This document shows, piece by piece, positions 11,539-19,881 of a stretch of DNA of 64,000 nt. The notes below the pieces were generated by a model. That model was not told the origin of the DNA. It worked only from the letters and a program-made list of their open reading frames with translations, and searched no databases. This stretch comes from SpSt-501 sp037481615. Lineage in GTDB: Bacteria > Desulfobacterota > Desulfobacteria > Desulfobacterales > SpSt-501. A program made the translations under genes and the position numbers. Position 1 is the stretch's first letter. Every line of letters starts with the position of its first letter. The DNA lies in the NCBI GenBank assembly GCA_037481615.1, contig JBBFLI010000013.1. One strand, 5' to 3'.

Positions 11539-13002
11539 TCAACGCCCGCGAACAGGGCGCTTGGCGCCGGGCCGGCCGCCGCTCCCTTCGGCGGGCGGGG
11601 CGGCGGGCGCGGCTTTCGCCCCCCCCCGGGCAACCTCGATCTTCTGCATCACGTGCTCGCGGATCCAGAGCGGGTCCCACCACTCGACGGGGTCGACGAA
11701 CCGGTGGTGGACCAGCACGCTGAAGTGCAGGTGATCCCCCGCCGCCAGGCCCGTGGCCCCGGTGCGCCCCAGGATCTGCTCGCGGGCGACCCGCTCCCCG
11801 GGGGAGACGGCCGTTTCGCTCAGGTGCGAATACATGGTGAAGAGCCCGAGCCCGTGGTCGACCAGGATCGTCCGGCCGTAGATCCCCATCGGGCCGACGA
11901 AGGCGACCACACCGGCGTTGGCTGCGGGGACGGGCGCCTGGGCGGTCGAGGCGAGGTCGATGCCCAGGTGATCCTGCTGGTCGATCGGCCGCCCCTCGTA
12001 GAGATAGGTCCGCCGCTCGGCGAACCCGGCACGCTGGGCCGAGTTCGGCATCCGCAGAAAGGCCCCCTCCCAGAGCATCTCCGGCCGGCTGCGGCGCGTG
12101 ACCGCCGTGATCGCCCGGTAATTCTCCCCCCGCAGGTCGCGGTTGATCCAGAGAAACTTTTCCTTGAGACCCGCCTCGGCCGGAAGCGGCAGGCCTTCGA
12201 ATTCGGGCAGAAGCTGGCGGATGAAGGCGTCGGTCACCGGGAGGGCGTCCCGGCGGTAGGTTTTCTTGCGGAAGAAGAACGGAAGACGGATCTGGGCGCG
12301 GTTTCCCGCCTCGTCGACCGCCTCGAGCAGGATCGCGGGGGGGGCGGCGGCATCGTGGGGCAGGGCGAAGAAGGCGAGATGCAGCCGGGGGTCTTCGGGG
12401 AAAAGGCCCCCGAAGCCGGGGAAGAACTCCTCGCCCACCCGGACCCCGCTGGTCGGGCAGGGCTCCGTCAGGTGGTAGACCGCAAGCCCCGTCCCCCCGG
12501 GCGCGACCGCGGTCTGGGGGCCGCGGTCGGCGATCCCGGGCGGCCGGGTGTCGATGCGGGTCTCGAAGCGGAGCTCGACCAAGTTTCCCCGCCCGAAGCG
12601 GCGCCAGGAGGCGTCCTCGACGACGATGCGCAGCACCGCGGGTCCTTCGGCCAGGCCGAGGGCGCGCGGATCCAGGCCCACCTTCCGACTCAGCCGGGGC
12701 GTCTTTCCTCGACCGAAGATCCCGCCGCCCCCCGGGGTTTCCTCGAGAAGCGATACCTCGCGCCCCGCCTGCAGCAGATCGACCCGGAGCCTCGCCACGC
12801 CCGTCTGCGCGTCCTCGGCCGTGACCGTGAGTTCGGTCGCCGGCCCGACGGCGCCGGGAACGGCGGGCTGCAGGGTCACGGTCGGCGCAGTGCCCTCGAG
12901 GCGCCCGAAGCCGAGCCAGGTCAGGCCGGCGGCGGCCAGCAGCGCGAAGAGCACGACCCCGACCCGGAGCAGACGCCACGGTGAAAAAGGAAACGAGGCC
13001 AC
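11539..13002 (-). CDS. M23 family (LytM-type) metallopeptidase, membrane-anchored
   Basis: A 487-aa envelope protein. The N-terminus has one hydrophobic helix (about residues 10-30, LLRVGVVLFALLAAAGLTW), followed by a large extracytoplasmic region with bacterial Ig-like segments rich in beta strands. The C-terminal M23 domain keeps the zinc ligand motifs: DHLGIDLA (H and D) near residue 375 and GDHLHFSV (HxH) near 442. The family cleaves peptidoglycan cross-bridges or, when degenerate, activates amidases; here the metal ligands look intact. The GTG start at 13002 has AGAAAGG eight bases upstream. A TTG start at 13068 would lie upstream of the transcription start predicted from the promoter at 13059-13088. 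It heads the operon with thpR, recA and alaS. Confidence 0.85.
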   Translation of the reverse strand: MASFPFSPWRLLRVGVVLFALLAAAGLTWLGFGRLEGTAPTVTLQPAVPGAVGPATELTVTAEDAQTGVARLRVDLLQAGREVSLLEETPGGGGIFGRGKTPRLSRKVGLDPRALGLAEGPAVLRIVVEDASWRRFGRGNLVELRFETRIDTRPPGIADRGPQTAVAPGGTGLAVYHLTEPCPTSGVRVGEEFFPGFGGLFPEDPRLHLAFFALPHDAAAPPAILLEAVDEAGNRAQIRLPFFFRKKTYRRDALPVTDAFIRQLLPEFEGLPLPAEAGLKEKFLWINRDLRGENYRAITAVTRRSRPEMLWEGAFLRMPNSAQRAGFAERRTYLYEGRPIDQQDHLGIDLASTAQAPVPAANAGVVAFVGPMGIYGRTILVDHGLGLFTMYSHLSETAVSPGERVAREQILGRTGATGLAAGDHLHFSVLVHHRFVDPVEWWDPLWIREHVMQKIEVARGGAKAAPAAPPAEGSGGRPGAKRPVRGR

Positions 13003-13058
13003 CGGGGAACACCTTTCTCGCGGCGCAGGATCGCGCCGCGGATCGGGCGAAATCAGCC

Positions 13059-13088
13059 TATTTAGCAAGCAAGCCGCGAAAGAGTCAA
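13059..13088 (-). promoter_or_regulatory. Sigma-70-like promoter for the M23-thpR-recA-alaS operon
   Basis: Read on the minus strand, TTGACT (13088-13083) is followed by an 18-base spacer and TAAATA (13064-13059). The start site would fall near 13052, giving a leader of about 50 bases before the GTG at 13002. Its -35 box is one base away from the -35 box of the plus-strand promoter. Confidence 0.6.
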
Positions 13089-13089
13089 C

Positions 13090-13118
13090 TTGACATGCCC
13101 CCCCTCACCCCGTAGGGT
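13090..13118 (+). promoter_or_regulatory. Sigma-70 promoter for the lptC-lptB-rpoN run
   Basis: TTGACA (13090-13095), a 17-base spacer and TAGGGT (13113-13118) precede lptC by 26 bases. The consensus -35 and ideal spacing make this one of the clearest promoters in the window. It is back to back with the minus-strand promoter. Confidence 0.7.
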
Positions 13119-13144
13119 CGGTTCCTTGCGCGAGGACACCCGCG

Positions 13145-13735
13145 ATGCCGTTTCCCCTCCATCCCCGGCGCCGTCTCCTTTACGCCGGCGCCGTCCTGCT
13201 CGCTTCCGCCGTGGCCGGCTGGATCCTTCTGCCGGGCGCGCCGGAACAGGGCCCACCCCCTCCCGCCGCCCCGACGCCGCCGGAAGGGGTGGTCGCGCGC
13301 CGCTTTCAGCAGGCCTCGAGCCGCGGGGGGGAGACCAAATGGCGGCTCGAGGCCGTCACGGCCGAACACCGGCCGGCGGAAAACCAAACCCTGCTCACGG
13401 AGCTCGCCCTCACCTTCTACACCGACGAGGGACGCGAAGTGCGGCTCACGGCCCCGGAGGGGAGGATCGAACCGGGCGGAGAACGGCTGGTCGCCCGGCG
13501 GGGGGTCGTGGTCCGGGAAGGCGAGTACCGGCTCTACACGGAAAGCCTGCATCACGAGCGCCGCGCCGGGACCCTCGTCGCTCCCGAAGCCGTCCGCCTC
13601 GTCGGCCCTGCGCTCGTGCTCACCGCCGACACCCTGGAAGTCCGGCCCCGGGAGGGCGCGGCCGACTTCCGCGGACGTGTCCGGCTGCGGGTCGCCTCCG
13701 GCGGATCGGTTGATTTTTCGCGGGAGAACCACTAA
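13145..13735 (+). CDS. lptC: LPS export protein LptC
   Basis: A 196-aa bitopic protein: a short basic N-terminus, one membrane helix (about residues 12-30, LLYAGAVLLASAVAGWILL), a Pro-rich linker and a periplasmic beta-jellyroll region with regularly spaced strands (for example LALTFYTDEGREVRLTAPEG). LptC takes lipopolysaccharide from the LptB2FG transporter and passes it to LptA. The assignment rests on fold-like pattern, length (191 aa in E. coli) and position immediately before lptB and rpoN. The gene that usually follows, lptA, is missing; lptB starts 12 bases after the stop. The outer membrane must be LPS-bearing if this system is functional. Confidence 0.82.
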   Translation: MPFPLHPRRRLLYAGAVLLASAVAGWILLPGAPEQGPPPPAAPTPPEGVVARRFQQASSRGGETKWRLEAVTAEHRPAENQTLLTELALTFYTDEGREVRLTAPEGRIEPGGERLVARRGVVVREGEYRLYTESLHHERRAGTLVAPEAVRLVGPALVLTADTLEVRPREGAADFRGRVRLRVASGGSVDFSRENH

Positions 13736-13747
13736 CCTAGACCGGTG

Positions 13748-14563
13748 ATGACGCAGAAGGCCTCGGCGGAAAGCGCGGAGATCCCGGGTCTGGCCGTCGG
13801 GGCCGAACCGACGGCGCCTTGTGCCGAGGGCGCGCCGCCGCCGATCAGGCTCGAGGCCTCCGGGCTCGTCAAGCGTTACCGGGGGCGGGTCGTGGTGGAT
13901 GCGGTCGACCTCGCCGTCCGGGCGGGAGAAATCCACGGCCTGCTCGGTCCGAACGGCGCGGGGAAGACCACCTGCTTTTACATGCTGACCGGGCTGGTCG
14001 AACCCGACGCGGGCTCTGTGCGGCTGGGGGGGATCGACATCACCCGCGATCCCATGCACCGGCGGGCCCGGCGCGGAATCGGCTATCTCCCGCAGGAGAC
14101 CTCGGTCTTCCGCCGTCTTTCGGCGCGGGAGAACCTCCTGGCGGTGCTCGAGTTCCTGCCGCTCACGCGCGAGCAGCGGGAAGAGCGGGCGGAGGCGTTG
14201 CTTGCGGAATTGGGGATCCACCACCTGGCGGATCGGACCGCGGAGGTGCTCTCGGGGGGTGAAAAGCGGCGTCTGGAGATCGCCCGGGCGTTGTGCATGA
14301 ACCCGAAGTTCATGCTGCTCGATGAGCCCTTCGCGGGCATCGATCCGCTGGCGGTGGCCGACCTCAAGGGCATCATGGACCATTTGCGAGGCCGGGGGAT
14401 CGGCATCCTCATTTCGGACCACAACGTGCGCGACACCCTCCGGGTCTGCGACCGAGCCTCCATCCTGGTCGAGGGCCGCGTGATCGAGAGCGGCCCGCCG
14501 GAGGCCGTCGTGCGGAACGAGGCGGTCTGCCGCCACTACTTGGGCGAGGGTTTTCGTCTCTGA
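13748..14563 (+). CDS. lptB: LPS export ABC transporter ATP-binding protein LptB
   Basis: A 271-aa ABC ATPase with Walker A GPNGAGKTT, Q-loop GIGYLPQETSVFRRLSA (a strong LptB marker), signature LSGGEKRRLEIARAL, Walker B FMLLDEPFAGIDP and the H-loop ISDHNVRDTL. It powers lipopolysaccharide extraction from the inner membrane as part of LptB2FG. About 30 extra residues precede the core, compared with 241 aa in E. coli LptB. GTG at 13745 and ATG at 13748 are adjacent; I use the ATG. It is followed by rpoN after one base, as in the classical lpt-rpoN-hpf-ptsN order. Confidence 0.95.
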   Translation: MTQKASAESAEIPGLAVGAEPTAPCAEGAPPPIRLEASGLVKRYRGRVVVDAVDLAVRAGEIHGLLGPNGAGKTTCFYMLTGLVEPDAGSVRLGGIDITRDPMHRRARRGIGYLPQETSVFRRLSARENLLAVLEFLPLTREQREERAEALLAELGIHHLADRTAEVLSGGEKRRLEIARALCMNPKFMLLDEPFAGIDPLAVADLKGIMDHLRGRGIGILISDHNVRDTLRVCDRASILVEGRVIESGPPEAVVRNEAVCRHYLGEGFRL

Positions 14564-14564
14564 C

Positions 14565-16025
14565 ATGGCTCTCGAACTGCGCCAACAACTGCGCCTCAGC
14601 CAGCAGCTCATCATGACGCCGCAGCTGCAGCTGGCGATCAAGCTGCTGCAGCTCTCGCGCCTGGAGCTGATGGCCACGATCCGCAAGGAACTCGAGGAGA
14701 ACCCCGCGCTCGAGGAGGTGATCGAGGCCGATGGCGACCCCGGCGCCGAGGGCGCAGGCACGGGCGGGGAGGAGGAGCCGCTCGAGTTCTCCCCCGGGGA
14801 GCCGCCCGCCCCGGCGGAGCCCGCGGCTTCCGCGGGGGAGCGCTCCGAGCCGGACTGGAGCGCCTTCCTCGAGGACTTCAGCACGCCGCCCTCGCGCACC
14901 GCGGTCGAGACCGAGGAGCGGGAGGCCCCCAAATACGAGGCCTTCGTCAGCCGCAAGGAGACGTTGAACGAGCACCTCCTGTGGCAATTCCTCATGACCA
15001 AGCCTACCCCCGAGGACGAGGCGATCGCCAGTTTCCTCATCGGCAACCTGAACCGCGACGGCTACCTCGAGGTGAGCGTCGAGGAGGCCGCGGCCGCAAA
15101 CGGGGTGCCCGTCGAGGAGGTCGAACGGGTGCTTCGCGTGTTGCAGACCTTCGACCCGGTCGGCGTCTGCGCCCGCGACCTGCGCGAGTGCCTCCTGATC
15201 CAGGCCCGCTACCTCGGCTTCGAGGACACGCTGGTCACGGACATCATCCGCGATCACCTGCCCCACCTCGAACGCAAGAATTACAAGGCGATCTGCAAGG
15301 CGCTGCGGGCGGACCCCGGGGAGGTCGCCGCCGCCGTGAACGTGATCAAGGGGATGGAGCCCCGGCCGGGGCGGCAGTACAGCGACGAGACCCCCCAGTA
15401 CATCACGCCGGACATCTACGTCTACAAGATGGACGACGATTTCGTCATCGTCCTCAACGACGACGGGCTGCCCCGGCTGCGGGTGAACTCGCTCTTCAAG
15501 CGCACCGTGGGCCGCGGTCGGCGGGTCGGCTCCGAGGCGGAAAGCTACATCCAGCAGAAAATGCGCTCCGCCGCCTGGCTGATCAAAAGCATCCACCAGC
15601 GTCAGAAGACGATCTACCGGGTGATGGAGAGCATCCTGCGCTTCCAGCGGGAGTTCTTCGAGAAGGGCATCGCGCACCTCAAGCCGATGGTGCTTCGCGA
15701 CGTGGCCCAGGACATCGGCATGCACGAGTCCACCATCAGCCGGGTGACGACGAACAAGTACGTCCACACCCCCCAGGGCATCTTCGAGTTGAAGTACTTT
15801 TTCAACAGCTCGATCCAGCGCGAGGAGGGCGGGGCCATCGCCTCGGCGAGCGTCATGGAGAAAATCCGCCGCATCATCGCCTCCGAGGACCCCCGCCACC
15901 CTTACAGCGACGACCGGATCGCCCAGCTGTTGCGCCAGGAAAACATCCGCATCGCGCGCCGCACGGTCGCCAAGTACCGCGAGATGATGCGGCTGCTGCC
16001 GTCCAGCAAACGCAAGGTTCTGTAG
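14565..16025 (+). CDS. rpoN: RNA polymerase sigma-54 factor
   Basis: A 486-aa RpoN. Region I is the Gln/Leu-rich N-terminus (LRQQLRLSQQLIMTPQLQLA), region II is acidic (about residues 50-110), then comes the core-binding domain. The C-terminal DNA-binding domain has the helix-turn-helix (DIGMHESTISRVTTNKYV) and the RpoN box ARRTVAKYRE at about residue 463. It directs polymerase to -24/-12 promoters and needs AAA+ activators. It sits between lptB and hpf with minimal spacing, the usual proteobacterial arrangement. All expected regions are present. Confidence 0.97.
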   Translation: MALELRQQLRLSQQLIMTPQLQLAIKLLQLSRLELMATIRKELEENPALEEVIEADGDPGAEGAGTGGEEEPLEFSPGEPPAPAEPAASAGERSEPDWSAFLEDFSTPPSRTAVETEEREAPKYEAFVSRKETLNEHLLWQFLMTKPTPEDEAIASFLIGNLNRDGYLEVSVEEAAAANGVPVEEVERVLRVLQTFDPVGVCARDLRECLLIQARYLGFEDTLVTDIIRDHLPHLERKNYKAICKALRADPGEVAAAVNVIKGMEPRPGRQYSDETPQYITPDIYVYKMDDDFVIVLNDDGLPRLRVNSLFKRTVGRGRRVGSEAESYIQQKMRSAAWLIKSIHQRQKTIYRVMESILRFQREFFEKGIAHLKPMVLRDVAQDIGMHESTISRVTTNKYVHTPQGIFELKYFFNSSIQREEGGAIASASVMEKIRRIIASEDPRHPYSDDRIAQLLRQENIRIARRTVAKYREMMRLLPSSKRKVL

Positions 16026-16036
16026 GGAGGGCTCGC

Positions 16037-16573
16037 ATGCAGACATCGATTTCGTTCAAGAATGTCGACTCTTCCGAACACCTGAAGTCGTATGTCACCG
16101 AAAAACTCAACCGCTTCGACAAGCTCTTCGACAACCCGGCGACCGCCCAAGTCGTTCTGTCCGTCGAAAAGCACCGCCACACCGCGGAAATCCACATCAC
16201 GGCCGACCGCCTGACGATCACCGGCAAGGAGGAGACCGGGGATCTCTACTCGGCCATCGACATGGTCCTCGACAAGCTGGAAACCCAGCTCAAACGCGGC
16301 AAGCAGAAGATCCGGGAACGCCGGACGATCGCCAAGGGGCAGACCCGCGCCATCCGGGAAGAGCAGGCCTCCGGCGCCGACGAGGAGCCCCCCCGGCGCG
16401 AGGTGCGCATCGAAACCCTGGACACCAAGCCCATGGACGTCGAGGAGGCGGTCCTGCAGATGGACATGAGCGCCCGCGATTTCCTGGCTTTCCTGAACGC
16501 CCGTTCCTCCCAGATCAACGTGATCTACCGGCGCAAGGACGGGCACTACGGCCTGCTGCAGCCCCCGGGCTGA
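16037..16573 (+). CDS. hpf: Ribosome hibernation promoting factor, long form
   Basis: A 178-aa protein with the N-terminal S30AE/YfiA ribosome-binding domain (about residues 1-100, basic helix KLETQLKRGKQKIRERR), an acidic/polar linker and a C-terminal dimerisation domain (about 120-175, KPMDVEEAVLQMDMSARDF and INVIYRRKDGHYGLL). The length marks the long HPF type that forms 100S ribosome dimers by itself, unlike the short E. coli HPF encoded at the same rpoN-linked position. AGGGAGG precedes the ATG 11 bases after rpoN. It silences ribosomes in stationary phase. Confidence 0.95.
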   Translation: MQTSISFKNVDSSEHLKSYVTEKLNRFDKLFDNPATAQVVLSVEKHRHTAEIHITADRLTITGKEETGDLYSAIDMVLDKLETQLKRGKQKIRERRTIAKGQTRAIREEQASGADEEPPRREVRIETLDTKPMDVEEAVLQMDMSARDFLAFLNARSSQINVIYRRKDGHYGLLQPPG

Positions 16574-16585
16574 GGCGGCGGCGAA

Positions 16586-17044
16586 ATGAAAATTCTCGAC
16601 TTTTTGCCCGAAGAAGCCGTGATCCCCGAGCTCCGGGCGCACACGAAGACCGAGGTGCTCGATGAACTCGCCGCGCCCGTCGCCCGGCTGGCCGGGATCC
16701 CCGCCGCGGAGCTGGTCGCCGTGCTGCTCGAGCGCGAGCGGCTCGGCAGCACCGGGATCGGGGGCGGCGTCGGGATCCCCCACGGCAAGCACCGCCGGCT
16801 CGAGCGGCTGATGATCGGCTTCGGCCGCAGCCCGGAAGGGGTCGATTTCGAGTCGCTCGACGGCAAGCCGACGCGGCTGTTCTTCCTGCTGCTGACGCCG
16901 GAAAACTCCACCGGATCCCACCTGCAGATGCTCGCGCGGATCTCGCGCATGCTCAAGCACGAACCGTTCAAGGAGCGCCTTCTCCGCGCCGCCGACCGCC
17001 GCGAGATCTGCGAAATCATCCGCGAGGAGGACCGGGAGCCCTGA
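16586..17044 (+). CDS. ptsN: PTS IIA-like nitrogen-regulatory protein PtsN (EIIA-Ntr)
   Basis: A 152-aa EIIA of the fructose/Ntr type. The phosphorylated His lies in GIGGGVGIPHGKH (about residues 53-65), and FFLLLTPENSTGSHLQMLARISRML is the conserved second half. It is the output protein of the nitrogen PTS, controlling potassium transport and stress responses in other Proteobacteria. It stands in the rpoN-hpf-ptsN-rapZ block. No EI-Ntr or NPr gene is present in the window, so its phosphate donor is encoded elsewhere. Confidence 0.93.
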   Translation: MKILDFLPEEAVIPELRAHTKTEVLDELAAPVARLAGIPAAELVAVLLERERLGSTGIGGGVGIPHGKHRRLERLMIGFGRSPEGVDFESLDGKPTRLFFLLLTPENSTGSHLQMLARISRMLKHEPFKERLLRAADRREICEIIREEDREP

Positions 17045-17078
17045 ACGCCCGCGGGAGCCGCCCGCCGCCGACCTGCCC

Positions 17079-17996
17079 ATGAAACACCTGCCCTTCTTCA
17101 TCGTGACCGGCCTCTCCGGGGCCGGAAAGAGCGTGGCCGCCGCCGCCCTGGAGGACGCGGGCTTCTTCTGCATCGACAACCTGCCCCTCGATCTGCTGCC
17201 GAAGGTTCTCGAGCTGCCGATCTCGCGGGATTCGGACATCGCCGGTTTCGCCTTCGTCATGGACGCCCGCGAAAAGGGGTTCGCCGCGCGGCAGGAGTCC
17301 GTTCTCTCCCGACTGCGCGAGCAGGGGCTGCACTTCGAGATCCTCTTCCTCGAGGCCGAGGAGGGGGTCCTCGTGCAACGGTTCAGCGAGACCCGCCGCC
17401 GGCACCCGCTGGCGCGTGACCGCGAGCTGATCGCGGGCATCCGCGCCGAGGCCGAAGCGCTGCGGCCGATCCGGGAAGCGGCCGACCACATCGTGGACAC
17501 CTCGGCGCTGAACATCCACGAGCTCAAAGCGCGCATCCTCGAAATCGTCCGCAGCCGCCGGGCGATCGCGCCGATGCATGTCCAGGTCCTTTCCTTCGGC
17601 TTCAAGTACGGCCTGCCGCTCGAGGCCGATCTCGTCTTCGACGTCCGCTTTCTAGCGAACCCCCACTTCGTCCCCGAGCTCCAGCCGCTCGACGGCGAAG
17701 ACGAGCGGATCCGGCGCTTCGTTTTGGAAAACGCGGACGCGGCCGAGTTCCTTGACAAGACGCTCGCCTTGATCGATTTTCTGCTTCCGCGCTACGAGCG
17801 CGAAGGGAAAAGCCGCCTGACCCTTGCGGTGGGCTGCACGGGCGGCCGGCACCGGTCGGTCGCGGTCGCGCGCCGGCTGCAGGAGCATCTCTCCGCCCGC
17901 CACCCGGCCGTCGGGCTCACCCACCGCGACATCCACCGCCCGGAGGAGACGGCCGGCGCCGCCCGTCGGGCCGTCGGATGCGGAGCACCCTCATGA
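17079..17996 (+). CDS. rapZ: RNase adapter protein RapZ
   Basis: A 305-aa P-loop protein with Walker A GLSGAGKSVA near residues 11-20, the family signature FFCIDNLPLDLLPK, and a C-terminal domain with LSFGFKYGLP, DVRFLANPHF and the HRSVA-containing CTGGRHRSVA. RapZ binds small RNAs and glucosamine-6-phosphate and steers RNase E/GlmS control in enterobacteria; the role in this group is inferred. It overlaps the next gene by four bases (ATGA), suggesting translational coupling. Confidence 0.94.
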   Translation: MKHLPFFIVTGLSGAGKSVAAAALEDAGFFCIDNLPLDLLPKVLELPISRDSDIAGFAFVMDAREKGFAARQESVLSRLREQGLHFEILFLEAEEGVLVQRFSETRRRHPLARDRELIAGIRAEAEALRPIREAADHIVDTSALNIHELKARILEIVRSRRAIAPMHVQVLSFGFKYGLPLEADLVFDVRFLANPHFVPELQPLDGEDERIRRFVLENADAAEFLDKTLALIDFLLPRYEREGKSRLTLAVGCTGGRHRSVAVARRLQEHLSARHPAVGLTHRDIHRPEETAGAARRAVGCGAPS

Positions 17997-18412
17997 TCGG
18001 AATCGTCGTCGTCACCCACGGTCGCCTGGGGGAGGCGCTGCTCGAAGCCTCGGAGTTCATCCTCGGCAACCGCCCCGCGGCCACGGTCGCCGTCTCGATC
18101 GATCTCAACCAGAACGTGGACCGGCTGCGCGAGAAGGTGGCCGGGGCCGTGAAAAAGGTCAACCAGGGGGACGGGGTGCTCGTGCTGACCGACATGTTCG
18201 GCGGAACGCCCTCGAACATCAGCTACTCGTTTCTCGAGGAAGGCCGCCTCGACGTCCTCACGGGCGTCAATCTGCCGGTTCTCGTCCAGGCGCTCACCCA
18301 GCGGGAGAGGCTGCCGCTCGTCGAACTCGCCGCTTCGCTGGAGACCTACGGGCGCAAGAGCATCACGCTCGCCAGCGGCATCCTCAAGGGCAACAAGCGG
18401 GGCCCCTCATGA
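17993..18412 (+). CDS. PTS mannose/fructose-type EIIA domain protein
   Basis: A 139-aa single-domain EIIA-Man. MIGIVVVTHGRLGEALLEA holds the phospho-acceptor His (about residue 10), and VLVLTDMFGGTPSNIS is the typical second loop. The ATG at 17993 overlaps the rapZ stop; an alternative ATG five codons upstream is less likely. No EIIB, EIIC, EIID, HPr or EI gene follows, and rimI overlaps its end, so it probably works as a regulatory PTS component rather than in sugar transport. That role is inferred. Confidence 0.86.
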   Translation: MIGIVVVTHGRLGEALLEASEFILGNRPAATVAVSIDLNQNVDRLREKVAGAVKKVNQGDGVLVLTDMFGGTPSNISYSFLEEGRLDVLTGVNLPVLVQALTQRERLPLVELAASLETYGRKSITLASGILKGNKRGPS

Positions 18413-18873
18413 GTCCCTGGCGGGCGGAGCATGCGGCCGCAGACGACCTCGATCGTCTCGTCGCCCTGGAATCCGCCTGTTTCCCCGAACCCTGGGGGGC
18501 GGAATCGTTGGCCGCCCCCCCCAACCCCGCCCTCGAGGAGAGCCTCGTCGTGCGCGCCCCTGGGGGGGGGGAGCCGATCGGTTTTCTGCGCTACCGGGTC
18601 GTCGAGGACGAAGCCGAGGTGCTGCGGCTTGCCGTGCATCCCGGCTGGCGCCGCCGCGGCGTCGGGGCGAGCCTTCTCGCCGAGGGGCTCTGCCGGATCG
18701 CCCGCCGCGGGGGGCGGCGGGTCTTCCTCGAGACGGAAGCTTCCAATGCGGCGGCCCGGGCGTTCTACCGGGCGTTCGGATTTCTGGAGATCGCCCGCCG
18801 GCGCGGCTACTATCGCGCCGGCGGGGAAGACGCGGTGGTGCTCACCTTTCACCTGCAAGGAGGAACCCGATGA
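18409..18873 (+). CDS. rimI: GNAT acetyltransferase, RimI-like
   Basis: A 154-aa GNAT protein. The acetyl-CoA binding segment is LAVHPGWRRRGVGASLL (the RRxGxG/A motif), and LETEASNAAARAFYRAFGF is the RimI-type motif B. RimI acetylates the N-terminal alanine of ribosomal protein S18 in E. coli; substrate here is not provable. Its ATG overlaps the upstream stop and its own stop overlaps the gap start, so three genes in a row are linked by four-base overlaps. Confidence 0.82.
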   Translation: MSPWRAEHAAADDLDRLVALESACFPEPWGAESLAAPPNPALEESLVVRAPGGGEPIGFLRYRVVEDEAEVLRLAVHPGWRRRGVGASLLAEGLCRIARRGGRRVFLETEASNAAARAFYRAFGFLEIARRRGYYRAGGEDAVVLTFHLQGGTR

Positions 18874-19874
18874 CGGTCAGGATCGGCATCAACGGATTCG
18901 GCAGGATCGGCAGGATCATGCTGCGCCAGGCGCTGAAGAACCCGAAGGTCGAGGTGGTCGCGATCAACGACCTCACGAACGCCGAGACCATGGCGCACCT
19001 GTTGCGTTACGACTCGGTGCACGGGACGCTCGACGCCGAGGTCGCCGCCCGCGGGGATGCGATCGAGGTCGCCGGCAGGCCGATCGCCATCCGCTCGGTC
19101 CGGGAGCCGGACAAGATCGACTGGAAGGGGCTGGGGGTCGACATCGTGGCCGAGTGCACCGGGCTGTTCACCAAGCGCGAGGACGCCGCGCGGCACCTCG
19201 CGGCGGGCGCGCGCAAGGTGATCATCTCCGCTCCGGCCTCGAATCCCGATCTCACGGTCGTGATCGGCGTGAACGAACACCGCTACGACCCCCGGCAGCA
19301 CCACATCGTCTCGAACGCCTCCTGCACGACGAACTGCCTGGCCCCCGTGGCCAAGGTGCTCCACGAGCACTTCAAGATCCGTTGCGGGCTGATGACCACG
19401 GTCCACTCCTACACCGGAGACCAGCGCCTGCTCGACTTCCCCCACAAGGACCTGCGGCGCGCGCGGGCGGCCGCGCTCTCCATGGTGCCCACGACCACCG
19501 GCGCAGCCAAGGCCGTGGGCCTCGTGCTCCCCGAGCTCGCCGGCAAGCTGAACGGGCTCGCCGTGCGCGTCCCCACGCCCAATGTCTCGCTCGTCGATCT
19601 CGTGGTGCGGATCGAAAAAAGCGGGGTCACCGTCTCCGAGGTGAACGCGGCGCTCGCCCAGGCCGCCCGGGAGTCGCTGCGGGGGATCTTGGGCTACAGC
19701 GAGGCGCCGCTCGTCTCCTCCGACTTCAACGGCAGCCCGCTCTCCTCCATCGTCGACGCCCCGAACACCTACGCCGTCGAGGACCTCGTCAAGGTGATCG
19801 CCTGGTACGACAACGAAACCGGCTACTCCACGCGCATGGTGGACCTCGCCGTGCTGATGGGCGAAATGCTTTGA
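18870..19874 (+). CDS. gap: Glyceraldehyde-3-phosphate dehydrogenase, type I
   Basis: A 334-aa glycolytic GAPDH. The Rossmann motif is GINGFGRIGR. INDLTN carries the Asp expected for NAD preference, SNASCTTNCLAP holds the catalytic Cys (about residue 151), and WYDNETGYSTR is the C-terminal signature. It converts glyceraldehyde-3-phosphate to 1,3-bisphosphoglycerate. AAGGAGG upstream and the ATGA overlap with rimI fix the start. Normally phosphoglycerate kinase follows, but here tpiA comes next after a 42-base gap. Confidence 0.97.
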   Translation: MTVRIGINGFGRIGRIMLRQALKNPKVEVVAINDLTNAETMAHLLRYDSVHGTLDAEVAARGDAIEVAGRPIAIRSVREPDKIDWKGLGVDIVAECTGLFTKREDAARHLAAGARKVIISAPASNPDLTVVIGVNEHRYDPRQHHIVSNASCTTNCLAPVAKVLHEHFKIRCGLMTTVHSYTGDQRLLDFPHKDLRRARAAALSMVPTTTGAAKAVGLVLPELAGKLNGLAVRVPTPNVSLVDLVVRIEKSGVTVSEVNAALAQAARESLRGILGYSEAPLVSSDFNGSPLSSIVDAPNTYAVEDLVKVIAWYDNETGYSTRMVDLAVLMGEML

Positions 19875-19881
19875 TCCGGAT

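Noticed and set aside
13003..13068. TTG start at 13068 for the M23 peptidase
   Set aside because: It overlaps the predicted promoter and lies upstream of the predicted start site; the GTG at 13002 has a Shine-Dalgarno and leads straight into the membrane helix.
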